Source of the DNA: Catellatospora coxensis
GTDB taxonomy: Bacteria > Actinomycetota > Actinomycetes > Mycobacteriales > Micromonosporaceae
Direction of reading: 5' to 3'
Length of the DNA stretch: 64,000 nucleotides
NCBI RefSeq assembly: GCF_016862635.1
Contig: NZ_BONI01000005.1
Coordinates: forward strand, 152,145 to 216,144
Part shown: positions 8,164-17,548 of the stretch, piece by piece
Layout of the letters: every line of letters begins with the position of its first letter
Numbering within the stretch: the first letter of the stretch is position 1
The notes under the pieces: model-generated
What the model was told of the DNA's origin: nothing
The model's input: only the letters and a program-made list of their open reading frames with translations
Databases searched by the model: none
Program-made: the position numbers and the translations under genes

Positions 8164-11100
8164 CTAGCGCAGGTCGTACGCCCGGACGACGGTCTGGGTG
8201 ACCGTGTTGCCCGCGCCGTCGGTGGCCCGGGTGCGCAGCGAGACGCTGCCCGACCCGGCCGGGATGTGCGCGGTGTACGCGTCGCCGCGTCCCGTCACCC
8301 GCACCGCCCGCCAGCTCTTGCCTTCGTCGAACGACACTTCGACGACGAGCGTCGTGTGCCGCGGCGTGGGCAGACCCGCCTGGTGGCGCAGTCCGAGCCC
8401 GACCGTGTGCGCCCGCCCGGCGACCGAGCCGTTCAGGTCGGCCGGCACCCGGTAGTCGACCTGCAGCAGCGGCAGCGCCCGTGCCTTGTCCGCGGTCCCG
8501 GACCGGAACTCCCACACCGTGTCGGTACGGGTCGCCCTCGCCCACTCCGGCGAGGTCCGCGCGGTGGTCAGCTGCAGCCGGTACCCGGCCGCGCCTGCCG
8601 CCACCTCCACGTCGGCCATCGCGCTGGGCAGCTCCGCGACCAGCGTCCCGTCACGCCACAGCATGGCCGCGACCTCGTCGCCCTCGCGGAAGCCGGCGTG
8701 GCCGGCGGCGTCGACGAACTCGGGCACCCGCAGCGACAGCACGTCACCGAGGCGGGTGGACAGCAGCCCGCTCGCTGCGGCGGGACGGACCACCGGCCCG
8801 AACCAGGTCTCCCGAATCTTGCCGGGGCGGTAGCTGCGCGGCTGCTCGGTGATACCGCCGGCCAGCGGTCCCCAGCCGCCCCACGGGTACTCCTGGTGCA
8901 CCCGGTGCTGCCACATCGAGTCCCCGGCCGACACCCACTCCTCGCGCGTCGACGGCGTCGCCACGAAGCGGGTGGTGTCGTTCCACGAGTAGTCCTGCCA
9001 CGGACGCCAGCCGAAGCGCTGCTCACGGGCCCACGGCTCGCCGCCGTTGTGCGCGTACGAGGTGTCGATCCGCATCGAGTTCGCGGCGGTCACCCGGTGC
9101 ACGATGCGCTGCGGGACGCGGCCGTGCTCGACGTGGAAGACGTCGTACAGGTACGGGCTCACCGGGGTGAGGACCAGCTCGATCGCCGCGCTGGAGCGCG
9201 CGGTGCGGGCGAGCAGCTTCTGCCCGTCGTCGTACGCGACGACCATGGCCGGGATCGGCTCCCGCTCGCCCTGCGGCTCCCACACCGTCCACGCCGACCA
9301 GTCGGCGGGGCGGACGATGATCATCGCCGCCGCGCCCGCCGCGGCCGCGGCCGCGATCTGCTCCTGCTCGGTGCGGTCGGTGGCCGTCTCGACGAGCGCG
9401 ACCGCGTCGCGCACGCGCGCCGCCGCGAGCTGCTGTGCCGTGCCGGTGCCGGCGCGGACCAGCTTGAGCTTGCGCGGGCCGTCGTAGCCGGGCGACAGGT
9501 GCAGCAGGTTGATGTCGAGCGGGCCCTTCACCCCGTCGATCTGTGCCTGCACGATCGGCGCTACCAGCTGCCAGCGGGACGAGAACTCGTACGAGCCCGC
9601 GCTGACCGGCCTGGTCGGGGTCACGTTGACCTGCTGCACGGTACTGAAGTGCATGACGCCGTGGCTGATGGTGCGGCCGTTGCCGTGCACCCGGTGCACG
9701 TAGTAGCTGAGGATCGCCTGCTGTTCGGACGGCTTGGGCGTCTCGATCCGGATCGGGGTGCCCTTGCGGGCGTCGAGGACCACGGTCATGTCCCGGGTGA
9801 TCTTCAGTTCCGGGTCGGTGACCAGGGTGACCTGCTCGTCCAGGGGTGCGCCGTGCTCGATGAGGCCCTGCAGCAGGTAGCTGCCCTCCTCGACCTCGAC
9901 GGTGCCGCCGTCGCCGACGAGCCAGGTGAGGGTGTCGGAGCGGCTGTCCTCGCCGTGCAGCATGACGACCGGCGCGGAGCCGGGCTTGCCGGCCGGGTCG
10001 AGCGCCCGCAGGGTGACCTTGTGCCGCGGCCCGGCCAGGGTGAGGCCGACGGCGGTGCGCAGGGCGATCCCGCCGGGGCCGGTCGCCGTGATGACGCCGC
10101 TGTGCCGGCCACGGTCCAGTTTGGCCGGGTCGAGGGTGGCGGTGACGTCGGCGGTGCCGCCCGCGGGCACGGTGACCTGCCGGTCGGTGGTCAGGGCGTC
10201 GGTCTCGGCGACGGCCCGGTCGACGTTGCGCAGGTCGACGGCGAGGTCGAGGGTCACGGGCGTGCTGCCGGTGTTGGTGAACGTCAGCGTCCGGGTCGAC
10301 GCCTGCGCCGCCGGCGCCACCGTGATCAGGCCGAAGTCGGCGGTGGCGGCACCGTACACGGTCTGCGCGACGGCCCGGGTCAGGTCGACCCGGCCCGCGC
10401 CCTGCTGGTACACCGTCAGCGAAGCGTTGGCGCGGGCGGTGCTGACCAGGGCGTTCTTGAGCTGCCCGGCCTTCCAGCCCGGGTGGGCCTGGGCCAGCAG
10501 CGCGGCCGCGCCCGCCACATGCGGGGTGGCCATCGAGGTGCCCGACGCGGTCGTGTGGTTCGCGTCGACGACGGTGCCCATCGACGTTCCGGCCGCGCGG
10601 GCCGCGACGATGCCGACACCCGGCGCGGTGATCTCCGGCTTGAGGCCCTCGTCGCCCAGGCGCGGGCCACGGCTGGAGAAGTCGGCCAGGTTCTCGTCCC
10701 GGTCGACGGCCCCGACGGTCAGCGCGGACGCAGCCGCGCCGGGCGAGCCGACGCTGTAGTCCGAGCCCTCGTTGCCGGCGGCGATGACGAACAGCGTGCC
10801 GCTGGACGCGGTCAGCCGGTCCACGGCCAGGCTCATCGGGTCCTGGCCGTCGGTGGCCGAGCCGCCCAGGCTCATGCTGACGACCTCGGCGCCCTGCTCG
10901 ACGGCCCACTCCATCCCCGCGACGATCCAGGACTCGTAGCCGGAGCCGCCGTCGTTGAGCACCTTGCCCACCAGCAGGTTCGCGCCCGGCGCGACGCCCT
11001 TGCGGGTGCCGCCGGAGGCCGCGCCGGTGCCGCCGACGGTCGCGGCGACGTGCGTGCCGTGCCCGTGCCGGTCGACGGCGTCGGGGCTGTCGGTGAAGTT

Positions 11101-11913
11101 GCGGGCCTGCCCGATGCGCCCGGCCAGGTCGGGGTGGTTCGCGTCGACGCCGGTGTCCAGGATCGCCACGTCGACGCCCTTGCCGTCGAACCCGGCGGCC
11201 CAGGCGTCGGGCGCGCCGATCTGCGCGACACTGCGGTCCAGGGCCGCCGCCACGCGGCCGTCGAGCCAGATCCGCTCGATGCCGCCGCCGAGGCGCCCGC
11301 CCTGCGCGGCGCGGGCCCGCACGCCGCCCGCCGAGGACGCGGCGGCCGCCGTGTCCGCCGCGGTCGGGGCGGCGGGCGCGGTGGCCCGCCAGAACCCGGC
11401 GAGGTTGTCACGGCTCGCGGTCAGCGCCGCTCCGCCGATGCTCGGCAGGTCACGCACGCCGGTGACACCGGCCGTACGCATGGCGTTCGCGCCGCCGTCG
11501 GCGTACCGCACGATCAGCGGCAGACCGGTCGCGGTCGCGTCGCCGTACCCGGCGGCGAGCAGCTCCTCGACGTCGAACAGGTCCGCGTCGACCGCGCCCG
11601 AGGACACGTAAGGGACCACATCGGAGGGCAGCACCCGCAGGCCGCCGTCGACCTCCAGGGTGTGGAACGTGATGCGTTCCCGCCCGGGGGCGGGGCGCAC
11701 CGCGGCGGTGTGCCGGCCCGCGCCGGCGTCGCTCACGGTGACGACGTCACCGGTGATCAGCGTGACCGTCTGGCCGGCCGTCGGGGTCGCCGCGGTCCGG
11801 TCCGGCGTGGCCGGCGCGGCGGCAGCGGTCTGCTGCGCCGTGCCGAGCACGGTGAAGGTGAGTACGGCCGCCATACCGCCGGCGGCGGTGGCGCGGCCCA
11901 GGGGTGACCACAT
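8164..11913 (-). CDS. Secreted S8 family serine peptidase (subtilisin-like), 1249 aa
   Basis: ATG 11913 follows GAGGAG and a 9-base spacer. Residues 1-33 form a Sec signal peptide (hydrophobic GGMAAVLTFTVLG, then TAAAA). A propeptide reaches about 225. The subtilase catalytic domain shows Asp253 (AILDTGVDANHPDLAG), His285 (HGHGTHVAAT), oxyanion Asn381 (IAAGNEGS) and Ser460 (SGTSMATPHVAG). Beta-sandwich regions follow (TLTFTNTGSTPVTLDLAV), then a PA-like segment (VALVETATD, AAAMIIVRPAD) and further C-terminal beta-rich modules that may bind substrate. There is no sortase motif, so it is probably released. The role should be extracellular protein degradation. The gene is flanked by terminators and looks monocistronic. 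Confidence 0.95.
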   Translation of the reverse strand: MWSPLGRATAAGGMAAVLTFTVLGTAQQTAAAAPATPDRTAATPTAGQTVTLITGDVVTVSDAGAGRHTAAVRPAPGRERITFHTLEVDGGLRVLPSDVVPYVSSGAVDADLFDVEELLAAGYGDATATGLPLIVRYADGGANAMRTAGVTGVRDLPSIGGAALTASRDNLAGFWRATAPAAPTAADTAAAASSAGGVRARAAQGGRLGGGIERIWLDGRVAAALDRSVAQIGAPDAWAAGFDGKGVDVAILDTGVDANHPDLAGRIGQARNFTDSPDAVDRHGHGTHVAATVGGTGAASGGTRKGVAPGANLLVGKVLNDGGSGYESWIVAGMEWAVEQGAEVVSMSLGGSATDGQDPMSLAVDRLTASSGTLFVIAAGNEGSDYSVGSPGAAASALTVGAVDRDENLADFSSRGPRLGDEGLKPEITAPGVGIVAARAAGTSMGTVVDANHTTASGTSMATPHVAGAAALLAQAHPGWKAGQLKNALVSTARANASLTVYQQGAGRVDLTRAVAQTVYGAATADFGLITVAPAAQASTRTLTFTNTGSTPVTLDLAVDLRNVDRAVAETDALTTDRQVTVPAGGTADVTATLDPAKLDRGRHSGVITATGPGGIALRTAVGLTLAGPRHKVTLRALDPAGKPGSAPVVMLHGEDSRSDTLTWLVGDGGTVEVEEGSYLLQGLIEHGAPLDEQVTLVTDPELKITRDMTVVLDARKGTPIRIETPKPSEQQAILSYYVHRVHGNGRTISHGVMHFSTVQQVNVTPTRPVSAGSYEFSSRWQLVAPIVQAQIDGVKGPLDINLLHLSPGYDGPRKLKLVRAGTGTAQQLAAARVRDAVALVETATDRTEQEQIAAAAAAGAAAMIIVRPADWSAWTVWEPQGEREPIPAMVVAYDDGQKLLARTARSSAAIELVLTPVSPYLYDVFHVEHGRVPQRIVHRVTAANSMRIDTSYAHNGGEPWAREQRFGWRPWQDYSWNDTTRFVATPSTREEWVSAGDSMWQHRVHQEYPWGGWGPLAGGITEQPRSYRPGKIRETWFGPVVRPAAASGLLSTRLGDVLSLRVPEFVDAAGHAGFREGDEVAAMLWRDGTLVAELPSAMADVEVAAGAAGYRLQLTTARTSPEWARATRTDTVWEFRSGTADKARALPLLQVDYRVPADLNGSVAGRAHTVGLGLRHQAGLPTPRHTTLVVEVSFDEGKSWRAVRVTGRGDAYTAHIPAGSGSVSLRTRATDGAGNTVTQTVVRAYDLR

Positions 11914-12069
11914 CGTGTGCAGCTCCTCACGATCATCGCCGCTGTCCACGGCGAAGGTGATCGGATTCTGCTGCGGCGACGTGTCCAAGGTCACTAGAGC
12001 GGGTGCTGCGCAAAGGCGACATGTCACCAGGTGGACAACCGGGCTTCACCGCCCGGCCACGACCTGGCA

Positions 12070-12094
12070 GCCCGGCCGCGTGGTGCGGCCGGGC
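12070..12094. terminator. Hairpin terminator after the DUF4132 gene
   Basis: GCCCGGCCGC pairs with GCGGCCGGGC across a 5-base loop. It lies 35 bp beyond the stop of the minus-strand DUF4132 gene and before the subtilase promoter region. Confidence 0.65.
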
Positions 12095-12128
12095 CGGCCC
12101 GCACCGGCTCTTGCCGCGGGCCGTGGTG

Positions 12129-14627
12129 TCAGCGCGGCGCGAGGGCCGCCAGCTGCGCCAGGATCGACGGGTCGGTGATCTTCTCGTCCTCGGCGAGCAG
12201 CAGCACCTTGCTGAGCACGACGCTCGTCATCGGATCGTCGTCGGCGAACGGCAGGAACAGCCGCCGGTGCGGCTTGCGGCCGAACCCGTCCGGGACCACG
12301 CACAGGTAGCCACCCGGCTCGACGTGGATGCTGCCGCTGGTCAGGTGCACCCGGTACACGGCACGCGAACCGTGCACGACGGCGGCCGTGCCCTCGACGG
12401 CGACCCGGCGCAGGCCCAGGTCCTCGATGAGCGCGGTCAGCACCTCGGCCCGGCTCTGCGCCCGCGACGGCGAGTCCAGCCGCGCCGGATCGGTGCCCGC
12501 TACCGACACGACCAGGTCGAGGTCACGCATGACCTCGGAGAACACGGTCGGCGCCACGTCGGCCAGCGGCACGCGCTCGCGTCCGGACAGGAAGCACAGC
12601 TCGCCGATCTCCACGTCGCCCATGCCGAAGTATCCGTGGAAGTCGCAGCGCAGGGCCGCCGTCAGATTCCCCGCCGGGCGGGTGGCCTGGTGCTCGGCGT
12701 ATTCGCCGTGGGTGCGCCAGCCGCGGCCGGACAGCAGCTGCCCGGCGACCCGGCCGGTCACGGTGTGGGCGGCGAAGCGCCGGGAGACGTCGACGGCTTC
12801 GCGTTCGGCGGGCGTGAGCACGTACAGCTCGCGGAACGCCTGCTTGACGGGCTGGCGCAGGCGGCGGCGCACGATCTCGGCCTGCCAGTGCCCGAGCCGC
12901 CCGGACTCGTACAGGTCGAACGGGTGCGCGGCGGTGACCGGGCCGGCCGTGTCGACGTCGGCGAGCAGCCCGACCTCACCGGTGCGGTCGCGCCACAGCA
13001 GCGCGGGCAGCATCGCCGCGCCCGCGGGCAGTTTCAGCAGCCCGGCCAGCTCCTGCGGGCCGACCGGCGCGCCGGTCGCGACGAGCCGTTCGATGACGCC
13101 GGTGCGCAGCCTCCTGGCCTGGTCGCGCAGCAGGTCCTGGTGTTCGCGGCTCGCCGCGTGGCGGGCGTCGGCGCGTACCGCCGCGGGCACGCTCTTCAAG
13201 ACCTTGCCGCCGCTGGTCACGGTGATGACCGGGTCGGGTCCGTCCATGACCACCGCGACCGTGTAGTCGCCGCACGTCCACGGCGGCGGGGTGTCGTCGG
13301 CGAGCCGGATCTCGCACTCGGTCTCCAGGCGGCTCGCGTCGGGCAGGCCCGCGACCTGCGCCAGGTGCTCCAGCGCGACCTCGATCGCGGCGGCGTGGCT
13401 GTGCCGCCGGTTCGGGCCGAGCTTCGGCCCGCGCTTGGCGACCTCCCGCAACGCCGTGTACCGGTCGAGCACCGTCTCGCCGTCGGCGAGCGGCAGCATG
13501 CCGTACGCGGCGATGCCCGCCAGGGCGTTGTTCTTCACGCGCTTGAGCACCGCCGCGCGGTTGCGCCCCAGGACCGCGCTGACCAGCTCGCACGGCGTCT
13601 GCGCCAGCAGCCGTTCAATCGTCTCCGGTCCGGCCGCCTCGGCCGCCGCCAGGATCAGCTCGCGGTCGTGGCGGACCACGGCTCCCGCCTCGATCCGGTC
13701 CACCAGCCGCAGCAGCGCCGACGCCGGTTCCAGCCCGAGCACCGGCAGCAGCCCCTCGGCGTCACCGGCTTCCCGGCGCAGGTGGAACGCGCGCAGCCGG
13801 ACCTCCAGCGGGCACTGCCGCAGGTGCGCGACCAGCTCCGCCAGCTCGGCCCCGGTCAGCTCCGCCGCGCCCAGCCGCCGCCCGGTGCGCTCCTCCCCCG
13901 CCCAGTCCAGCGCCCGCAGCACGAACCGCAGCCCGCGCGGCACGACCACCTGCGGCAGCTCGTCGTCGGGCACCCCGGCCGAGGTCAGCCGCCACAGCAT
14001 CTCCTCGACGTACGGCCGCACCGCGTCGGCGCACGCCGCGGGCGGCGGTGGCGGCCCACCCGCCGGATCCCGGCCCACGATCGTGTTGCCGAGCCAGCGG
14101 TCCACGGTGAACGCGTGCTCGACCAGCTCCGCGTCGAGCGCGTCCCGGGCGTGCAGGGCGTCGAGCACCCTGGTCACGGCGGGCCGGGTCAGCCGCCCCA
14201 GCGGCGTCAGCACCAGCGTCCGCATCGCGCCCACGGCACCGGACGCGATGACCCGGTCGGCCACCTCGTCCAGCGGCGGCGTCCCCCAGGCCGGGGCGCC
14301 CAGCAGTGCGCGCAGCGCCGCGTCGCGGGTCGCCGTCGCCCACGGCACGTCCAGCACGGTGCACACGTCCGCGTCCGGGGCGAGCGGGAAGGCCTCGTCG
14401 TAGGCGTCGCTCAGCGCCCGGTCGATCTCCGGGATGCGCCGCTCCAGGTTGCCGCCGATCCGGTCGTCGCCGCGCCGGCACTGCTCGCGGATCACCGGTC
14501 CCAGCTCACGCAGCAGCGCCAGGTCACCGTCCTTGACCGCGGCACGCACCTGCTCGACGCGCTGCCACAGTCCGTCGCGCTCCTGCTCGAACGCCGCCAC
14601 GTGCACGTCGGGGATCGGGTGGTCCAT
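12129..14627 (-). CDS. DUF4132 domain-containing protein, 832 aa
   Basis: A large cytosolic protein with no signal peptide or membrane helices. The first 450 residues are mostly helical. From about 470 it carries the conserved DUF4132 region: TVTSGGKVLKSVP, then RQPVKQAFRELYVLTPAE and SRRFAAHTV. The C-terminal part (GSIHVEPGGYLCVVPDG and SKVLLLAEDEKITDPSIL) is the beta/alpha tail usual for the family. DUF4132 is found in the E. coli MolR/YehI group and in many actinomycetes, and has no established biochemical role. The gene starts 1 bp after the stop of the small gene before it, so the two are almost certainly co-transcribed. Confidence 0.9.
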   Translation of the reverse strand: MDHPIPDVHVAAFEQERDGLWQRVEQVRAAVKDGDLALLRELGPVIREQCRRGDDRIGGNLERRIPEIDRALSDAYDEAFPLAPDADVCTVLDVPWATATRDAALRALLGAPAWGTPPLDEVADRVIASGAVGAMRTLVLTPLGRLTRPAVTRVLDALHARDALDAELVEHAFTVDRWLGNTIVGRDPAGGPPPPPAACADAVRPYVEEMLWRLTSAGVPDDELPQVVVPRGLRFVLRALDWAGEERTGRRLGAAELTGAELAELVAHLRQCPLEVRLRAFHLRREAGDAEGLLPVLGLEPASALLRLVDRIEAGAVVRHDRELILAAAEAAGPETIERLLAQTPCELVSAVLGRNRAAVLKRVKNNALAGIAAYGMLPLADGETVLDRYTALREVAKRGPKLGPNRRHSHAAAIEVALEHLAQVAGLPDASRLETECEIRLADDTPPPWTCGDYTVAVVMDGPDPVITVTSGGKVLKSVPAAVRADARHAASREHQDLLRDQARRLRTGVIERLVATGAPVGPQELAGLLKLPAGAAMLPALLWRDRTGEVGLLADVDTAGPVTAAHPFDLYESGRLGHWQAEIVRRRLRQPVKQAFRELYVLTPAEREAVDVSRRFAAHTVTGRVAGQLLSGRGWRTHGEYAEHQATRPAGNLTAALRCDFHGYFGMGDVEIGELCFLSGRERVPLADVAPTVFSEVMRDLDLVVSVAGTDPARLDSPSRAQSRAEVLTALIEDLGLRRVAVEGTAAVVHGSRAVYRVHLTSGSIHVEPGGYLCVVPDGFGRKPHRRLFLPFADDDPMTSVVLSKVLLLAEDEKITDPSILAQLAALAPR

Positions 14628-14628
14628 G

Positions 14629-15042
14629 TCAGCCGCCGACCAGTGCGGTGAGCCGCACGAACACGACCGGCTCGCCGAGCCGCAGCACGATCTCCTCGTC
14701 CAGCAGGTCCAGCTGCCGCCCGCCGACGAACAGCGCGAACGTGCCGCGCTCGAACGCCCGCCAGGCGCGGGCCACCTCGGCCTCGACGTCGGGCGCGGCC
14801 GCCTGCCGGTCGGGCATCCGGATGACCCCGGTGCCGGCCTGGGCCCGGATGTCCTCGTCGGTCAGGTACTGCCGGTCGAGCAGGGCGCGGCACCGCGTGC
14901 TGTCGGCCTGCCAGGCGCGCACCTGCTCGGCGACGGCGGCCCGGATCAGCTCGCCCACCGTCGTCTGTTCCCGTGCCAGCTCCACCAGCACATCGGGCAG
15001 GCGGTCCCCGCCGGGAACCCTGCTGCGCACCTCGACCCGCAC
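14629..15042 (-). CDS. Small hypothetical protein encoded directly upstream of DUF4132
   Basis: A 137-aa product. I chose the GTG at 15042 because AGGAGG lies 6 bases upstream; another GTG at 15045 is adjacent. The N-terminal half is helical (LPDVLVELAREQTTVGELI) and the C-terminus is beta-rich (FALFVGGRQLDLLDEEIVL, then VVFVRLTALVGG). I recognise no named family. The almost abutting junction with the DUF4132 gene (stop 14629, next start 14627) implies coupled translation and a shared function. The DUF4132-dedicated partner idea is inference from position. Confidence 0.75.
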   Translation of the reverse strand: MRVEVRSRVPGGDRLPDVLVELAREQTTVGELIRAAVAEQVRAWQADSTRCRALLDRQYLTDEDIRAQAGTGVIRMPDRQAAAPDVEAEVARAWRAFERGTFALFVGGRQLDLLDEEIVLRLGEPVVFVRLTALVGG

Positions 15043-15160
15043 CACGCGCCTCCTCACCTAGGACGGCCCCGACCCTAACCGCGCCGTCCGACAACAACGG
15101 ATCACTCCGAAACGGACTTAACGACCTCGGGGCGGTGATGGCGGTCACCGCGGGTAGGCA

Positions 15161-15192
15161 TACCTAGACCGGCCTAGGCATGGCTCTAGGTA
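15161..15192. promoter_or_regulatory. Inverted repeat TACCTAGA-N16-TCTAGGTA (copy 1)
   Basis: Two 8-bp arms separated by 16 bases lie 109 bp before the 48-aa gene. The arms and spacing are identical in copy 2, while the 16-bp spacer has diverged, which points to selection on the arms. The half-site TACCTAG also occurs in the palindrome upstream of the PadR gene at 22211. Confidence 0.5.
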
Positions 15193-15300
15193 GGTCGCGG
15201 CCAGGCAAGATACGCCGTCGCTGCGGATGGGGCGAGGGTCCGGCGGGAGGAGTATCTACCTCGTCAGCAAGACAGAGAGTCAAGGACTGAGGAGTCTGCG

Positions 15301-15447
15301 ATGTTTGGATCGCCCGAGATGTACTTCGATCTCGCGAAGTTGCATCACCGAGAGCTCATCGACGAGGCCGCGAAGGAGCGGGTAGCCAACAGGGTGCACC
15401 GCCACGGCCGCAAGCGCCGCCAGGCGCGCGACCACACGGCACGATGA
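15301..15447 (+). CDS. 48-aa basic protein, copy 1 of a duplicated gene
   Basis: The ATG at 15301 is preceded by GAGGAG with a 7-base spacer. The product begins MFGSPEMYFDLAKLHHREL and ends in a His/Arg-rich tail (VHRHGRKRRQARDHTAR). It is predicted to be a single amphipathic helix followed by a strongly basic C-terminus, which could bind nucleic acid or acidic partners. Its paralogue at 18229 differs at only a few residues (Ser4/Thr, Leu14/Gln, Val28/Met, Val31/Leu). Similar short basic proteins of unknown function are scattered through actinomycetes. Conservation of the reading frame between copies supports real coding. It sits between its own control region and hairpin. Confidence 0.8.
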   Translation: MFGSPEMYFDLAKLHHRELIDEAAKERVANRVHRHGRKRRQARDHTAR

Positions 15448-15457
15448 GCACGACCAG

Positions 15458-15493
15458 ACAGGCCCGGGAGCCGCACCACGGCCCCGGGCCTGT
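15458..15493 (+). terminator. Hairpin terminator of the 48-aa gene, copy 1
   Basis: ACAGGCCCGGG pairs with CCCGGGCCTGT across 14 bases, starting 11 bp after the stop and followed by TTC. The corresponding hairpin in copy 2 is longer and ends in a GAAA loop. Confidence 0.75.
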
Positions 15494-15518
15494 TCGTATG
15501 CCCCGGTAGCCTCGGGCG

Positions 15519-16250
15519 ATGCTGACGACTCCGACGTGGTGGCATGCTGAGGCATACCGGCTGATGGGCCTGCGGCCCGTGGTCGATCCGCGCCTGGCCG
15601 CGGAACTGGACGCCCTGGAAGGCCGCTCGGGCCTGCGGCTGCCCGCGGCGATCCGGGAGTGGTACTCGATCGCCGCCGCGCAGCGCTGGCTCGCCCACCG
15701 CCGGCAGAACTTCCTGGTCACCCCGGAAGAACTCGGCGAGCCGACCGACCGCGTCGACCACCTCGCTTCGGGCCGGCTCGTGACCGAGACCGACTGCCAG
15801 TACTGCTGCCACTGGATCGTCCGGATCCCGCCGCCGCCCGACGGCACAGAGCCGCTGTTCCCGATGTCCGAACCCGTGCCCCGTTTCGACGAGGACCCGC
15901 CGGTGTGGGTCATCGACCCCGACGACCCCGAGCGGTTCGAGCTGCGCTACGCCGACACCTTCTCCGCGTACGTGCTGACGTCGGTGTGGGACTCGCGCTG
16001 GTTCGACGGCGAGGTCTCCGGATTCGACCTGCCACTGCCGCCGCACGCGCTCGACCTGCTGCGGCAGCGCTACACCGAGCTGCCCACGACCTACGCCTGG
16101 GCGGGCAACCAGGACTGCGACGCGGTCTACCGCTTCGACGGCGCCGCCCGGGTCATGCTCGCCGTCAAGGGCCAGGTCGCCCTGTACGTCGTGGCGGGCA
16201 GCAGGGACCCCCGGCACGAGGCGGAACTCCGGTCGCTCTTCGGCCTGTGA
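15519..16250 (+). CDS. SMI1/KNR4-like hypothetical protein
   Basis: A 243-aa cytosolic protein. Its N-terminal third (LEGRSGLRLPAAIREWYSI) resembles the opening of SMI1/KNR4 proteins, where an acidic helix is followed by LPxxxREWY. The rest is rich in Trp and Asp with CQYCCHWIV in the middle and no enzyme motif that I recognise. SMI1/KNR4 domains often serve as immunity proteins in polymorphic toxin systems, but no cognate toxin adjoins it here. The ATG at 15519 lies 17 bp after the duplicated module and lacks a clear ribosome site. Confidence 0.7.
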   Translation: MLTTPTWWHAEAYRLMGLRPVVDPRLAAELDALEGRSGLRLPAAIREWYSIAAAQRWLAHRRQNFLVTPEELGEPTDRVDHLASGRLVTETDCQYCCHWIVRIPPPPDGTEPLFPMSEPVPRFDEDPPVWVIDPDDPERFELRYADTFSAYVLTSVWDSRWFDGEVSGFDLPLPPHALDLLRQRYTELPTTYAWAGNQDCDAVYRFDGAARVMLAVKGQVALYVVAGSRDPRHEAELRSLFGL

Positions 16251-16363
16251 CACGCGTCCGATAGGAGCGCGAACGCGTCCGGCCGACGCGAGCCTGCCGG
16301 CCGCCACGCGGCGAGGATCGAATCCAGCCGCGGCAGCCGCCGCCGTACTCCCGGAGGTTCTCC

Positions 16364-16666
16364 ATGTTCATCGCGATCGTCGATTTCCGCACCGCCCCCG
16401 CCGACCGCGCCACCGCCCTCGCCCAGCTCGACGCCGAAAGCGAGCGGGTCCGCGCCATGCCCGGCAACGTCGCCTTCCGGGTCTACGCCTCCCGCGCCGA
16501 CGAGTCCGCGATCGCCATCGTGCACGAGTGGGCCGACGAGCAGTCCTTCGCCGGATACCAGTCGTCGGACTCGTTCACCCGCTCCGGCGAGGTGCTGCGC
16601 CCGATGATGATCGCTCCGCCGGTGAGCCGCCGCTTCCGCGCCGACCTGCTGGAGACGGTCGGCTGA
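16364..16666 (+). CDS. Antibiotic biosynthesis monooxygenase (ABM) family protein
   Basis: A 100-aa single ferredoxin-like domain. FIAIVDFRTAPADRATAL at the start, GNVAFRVYASRAD in the middle and VHEWADEQSFAGYQSS follow the usual order of ABM/quinol monooxygenases such as YgiN. These dimeric enzymes oxidise small phenols or quinols without cofactors or act as heme-handling proteins. The start is clear (CGGAGG, 6 bases, ATG). The AraC-type regulator begins 37 bp downstream on the same strand and may be in the same transcript. Confidence 0.87.
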   Translation: MFIAIVDFRTAPADRATALAQLDAESERVRAMPGNVAFRVYASRADESAIAIVHEWADEQSFAGYQSSDSFTRSGEVLRPMMIAPPVSRRFRADLLETVG

Positions 16667-16703
16667 CGCCGGGCGCCTACGATGGGTCCGTGCGAGGCCG
16701 CCG

Positions 16704-17456
16704 ATGACCTGTGAGGCGTACAGCTTCGTCCGCACCTTCCCCGCAGAACCCGCCCGGGAACTGCGCGTGGACCGCCACTACCTGCTCTGCGCCTCCGCCG
16801 GAGTGCTCCGGCTGGAGGCGCAGGGCCAGGCGTGGCTGCTGCCCCCGGCACGGGCCGCCCTGATCGAGGCCGGCCGGCCGATCCTGGTCAGCATCCCGCA
16901 ACCGGTCACCACCGCCTCGGTGCTGTTCGACACCGGTTTCACGGCCGCCCCGCCCGCGCCGCTGACCGTGTTCGACCTCAACCCGCTGGCCCGCGCACTC
17001 GTCGACGAATGCGGCGCCTGGGGGCAGAGCGACGAACCCCTTCCCGCGTACGCCCGGACGCTGTTCGCCGCGCTCGCCGCCGTGACCTGGCGGCTCGCCG
17101 AGCAGCCGAGCCCGGTCGTCGTCCCCGCGGGACGGTCACCGGAACTGCGCCGGGCCCTGGCCTCGACCGAGCGGCAGCTCGGCGGGGAGGTCAGCTTCGA
17201 GGACGTCGCCGCCGAGGTCGGGCTCGCGCCGCGCTCGCTGGCCCGGCGCTTCGCCGAGGAGACCGGCCTGACCTGGCGCGCGGTCCTGCGGCGGATGCGG
17301 GTGCTGCGGGCGATCGAGGAACTCGCCGCGGGCGACGCACCGGTGACCCGGATCGCGCACACGGTCGGCTACACCTCGCTGTCGGCGTTCAACGCCGCGT
17401 TCCTGGACCTCACCGGCCGCACCCCCACGGAGTACCGGGCCAGTTTCCGCCCCTGA
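16704..17456 (+). CDS. AraC family transcriptional regulator
   Basis: A 250-aa regulator. Residues 1-140 form a cupin-like sensor with no recognised ligand motif. The C-terminal 100 residues contain two helix-turn-helix units typical of AraC: VSFEDVAAEVGLAPRSLARRF and APVTRIAHTVGYTSLSAFN, then GRTPTEYRASF. The Pro-x-x-Tyr-Arg ending is the family hallmark. It probably controls itself or the ABM gene just upstream. Confidence 0.92.
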   Translation: MTCEAYSFVRTFPAEPARELRVDRHYLLCASAGVLRLEAQGQAWLLPPARAALIEAGRPILVSIPQPVTTASVLFDTGFTAAPPAPLTVFDLNPLARALVDECGAWGQSDEPLPAYARTLFAALAAVTWRLAEQPSPVVVPAGRSPELRRALASTERQLGGEVSFEDVAAEVGLAPRSLARRFAEETGLTWRAVLRRMRVLRAIEELAAGDAPVTRIAHTVGYTSLSAFNAAFLDLTGRTPTEYRASFRP

Positions 17457-17548
17457 TCACACCGTCGCGTCACGCCTCGGCATTCAGGCCCGCGAGGATC
17501 GCCCGCGCGTCCGGGGACGATCCAGCGCACGGCATGCACATCCATAAA

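Larger units (their letters stand above)
15141..15501 (+). repeat. Duplicated module, copy 1 (control region, 48-aa gene, terminator)
   Basis: This segment matches 18069-18428 in the same orientation. From GTAGGCATACCTAGA (15154) to the ATG at 15301 both copies are 147 bp with no gap. The block around GGCCAGGCAAGATACGCCGT and the block AGTCAAGGACTGAGGAGTCT are identical, the coding regions are nearly so, and similarity ends just after the terminator at TTCGTATGC. The conservation of non-coding blocks suggests they are functional or recently duplicated. Confidence 0.92.

Noticed and set aside
8266..14651. Very long plus-strand frames opposite the subtilase and DUF4132 genes
   Set aside because: Composition typical of antisense frames in GC-rich DNA. 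The minus-strand proteins carry complete catalytic motifs, signal peptides or conserved domains.
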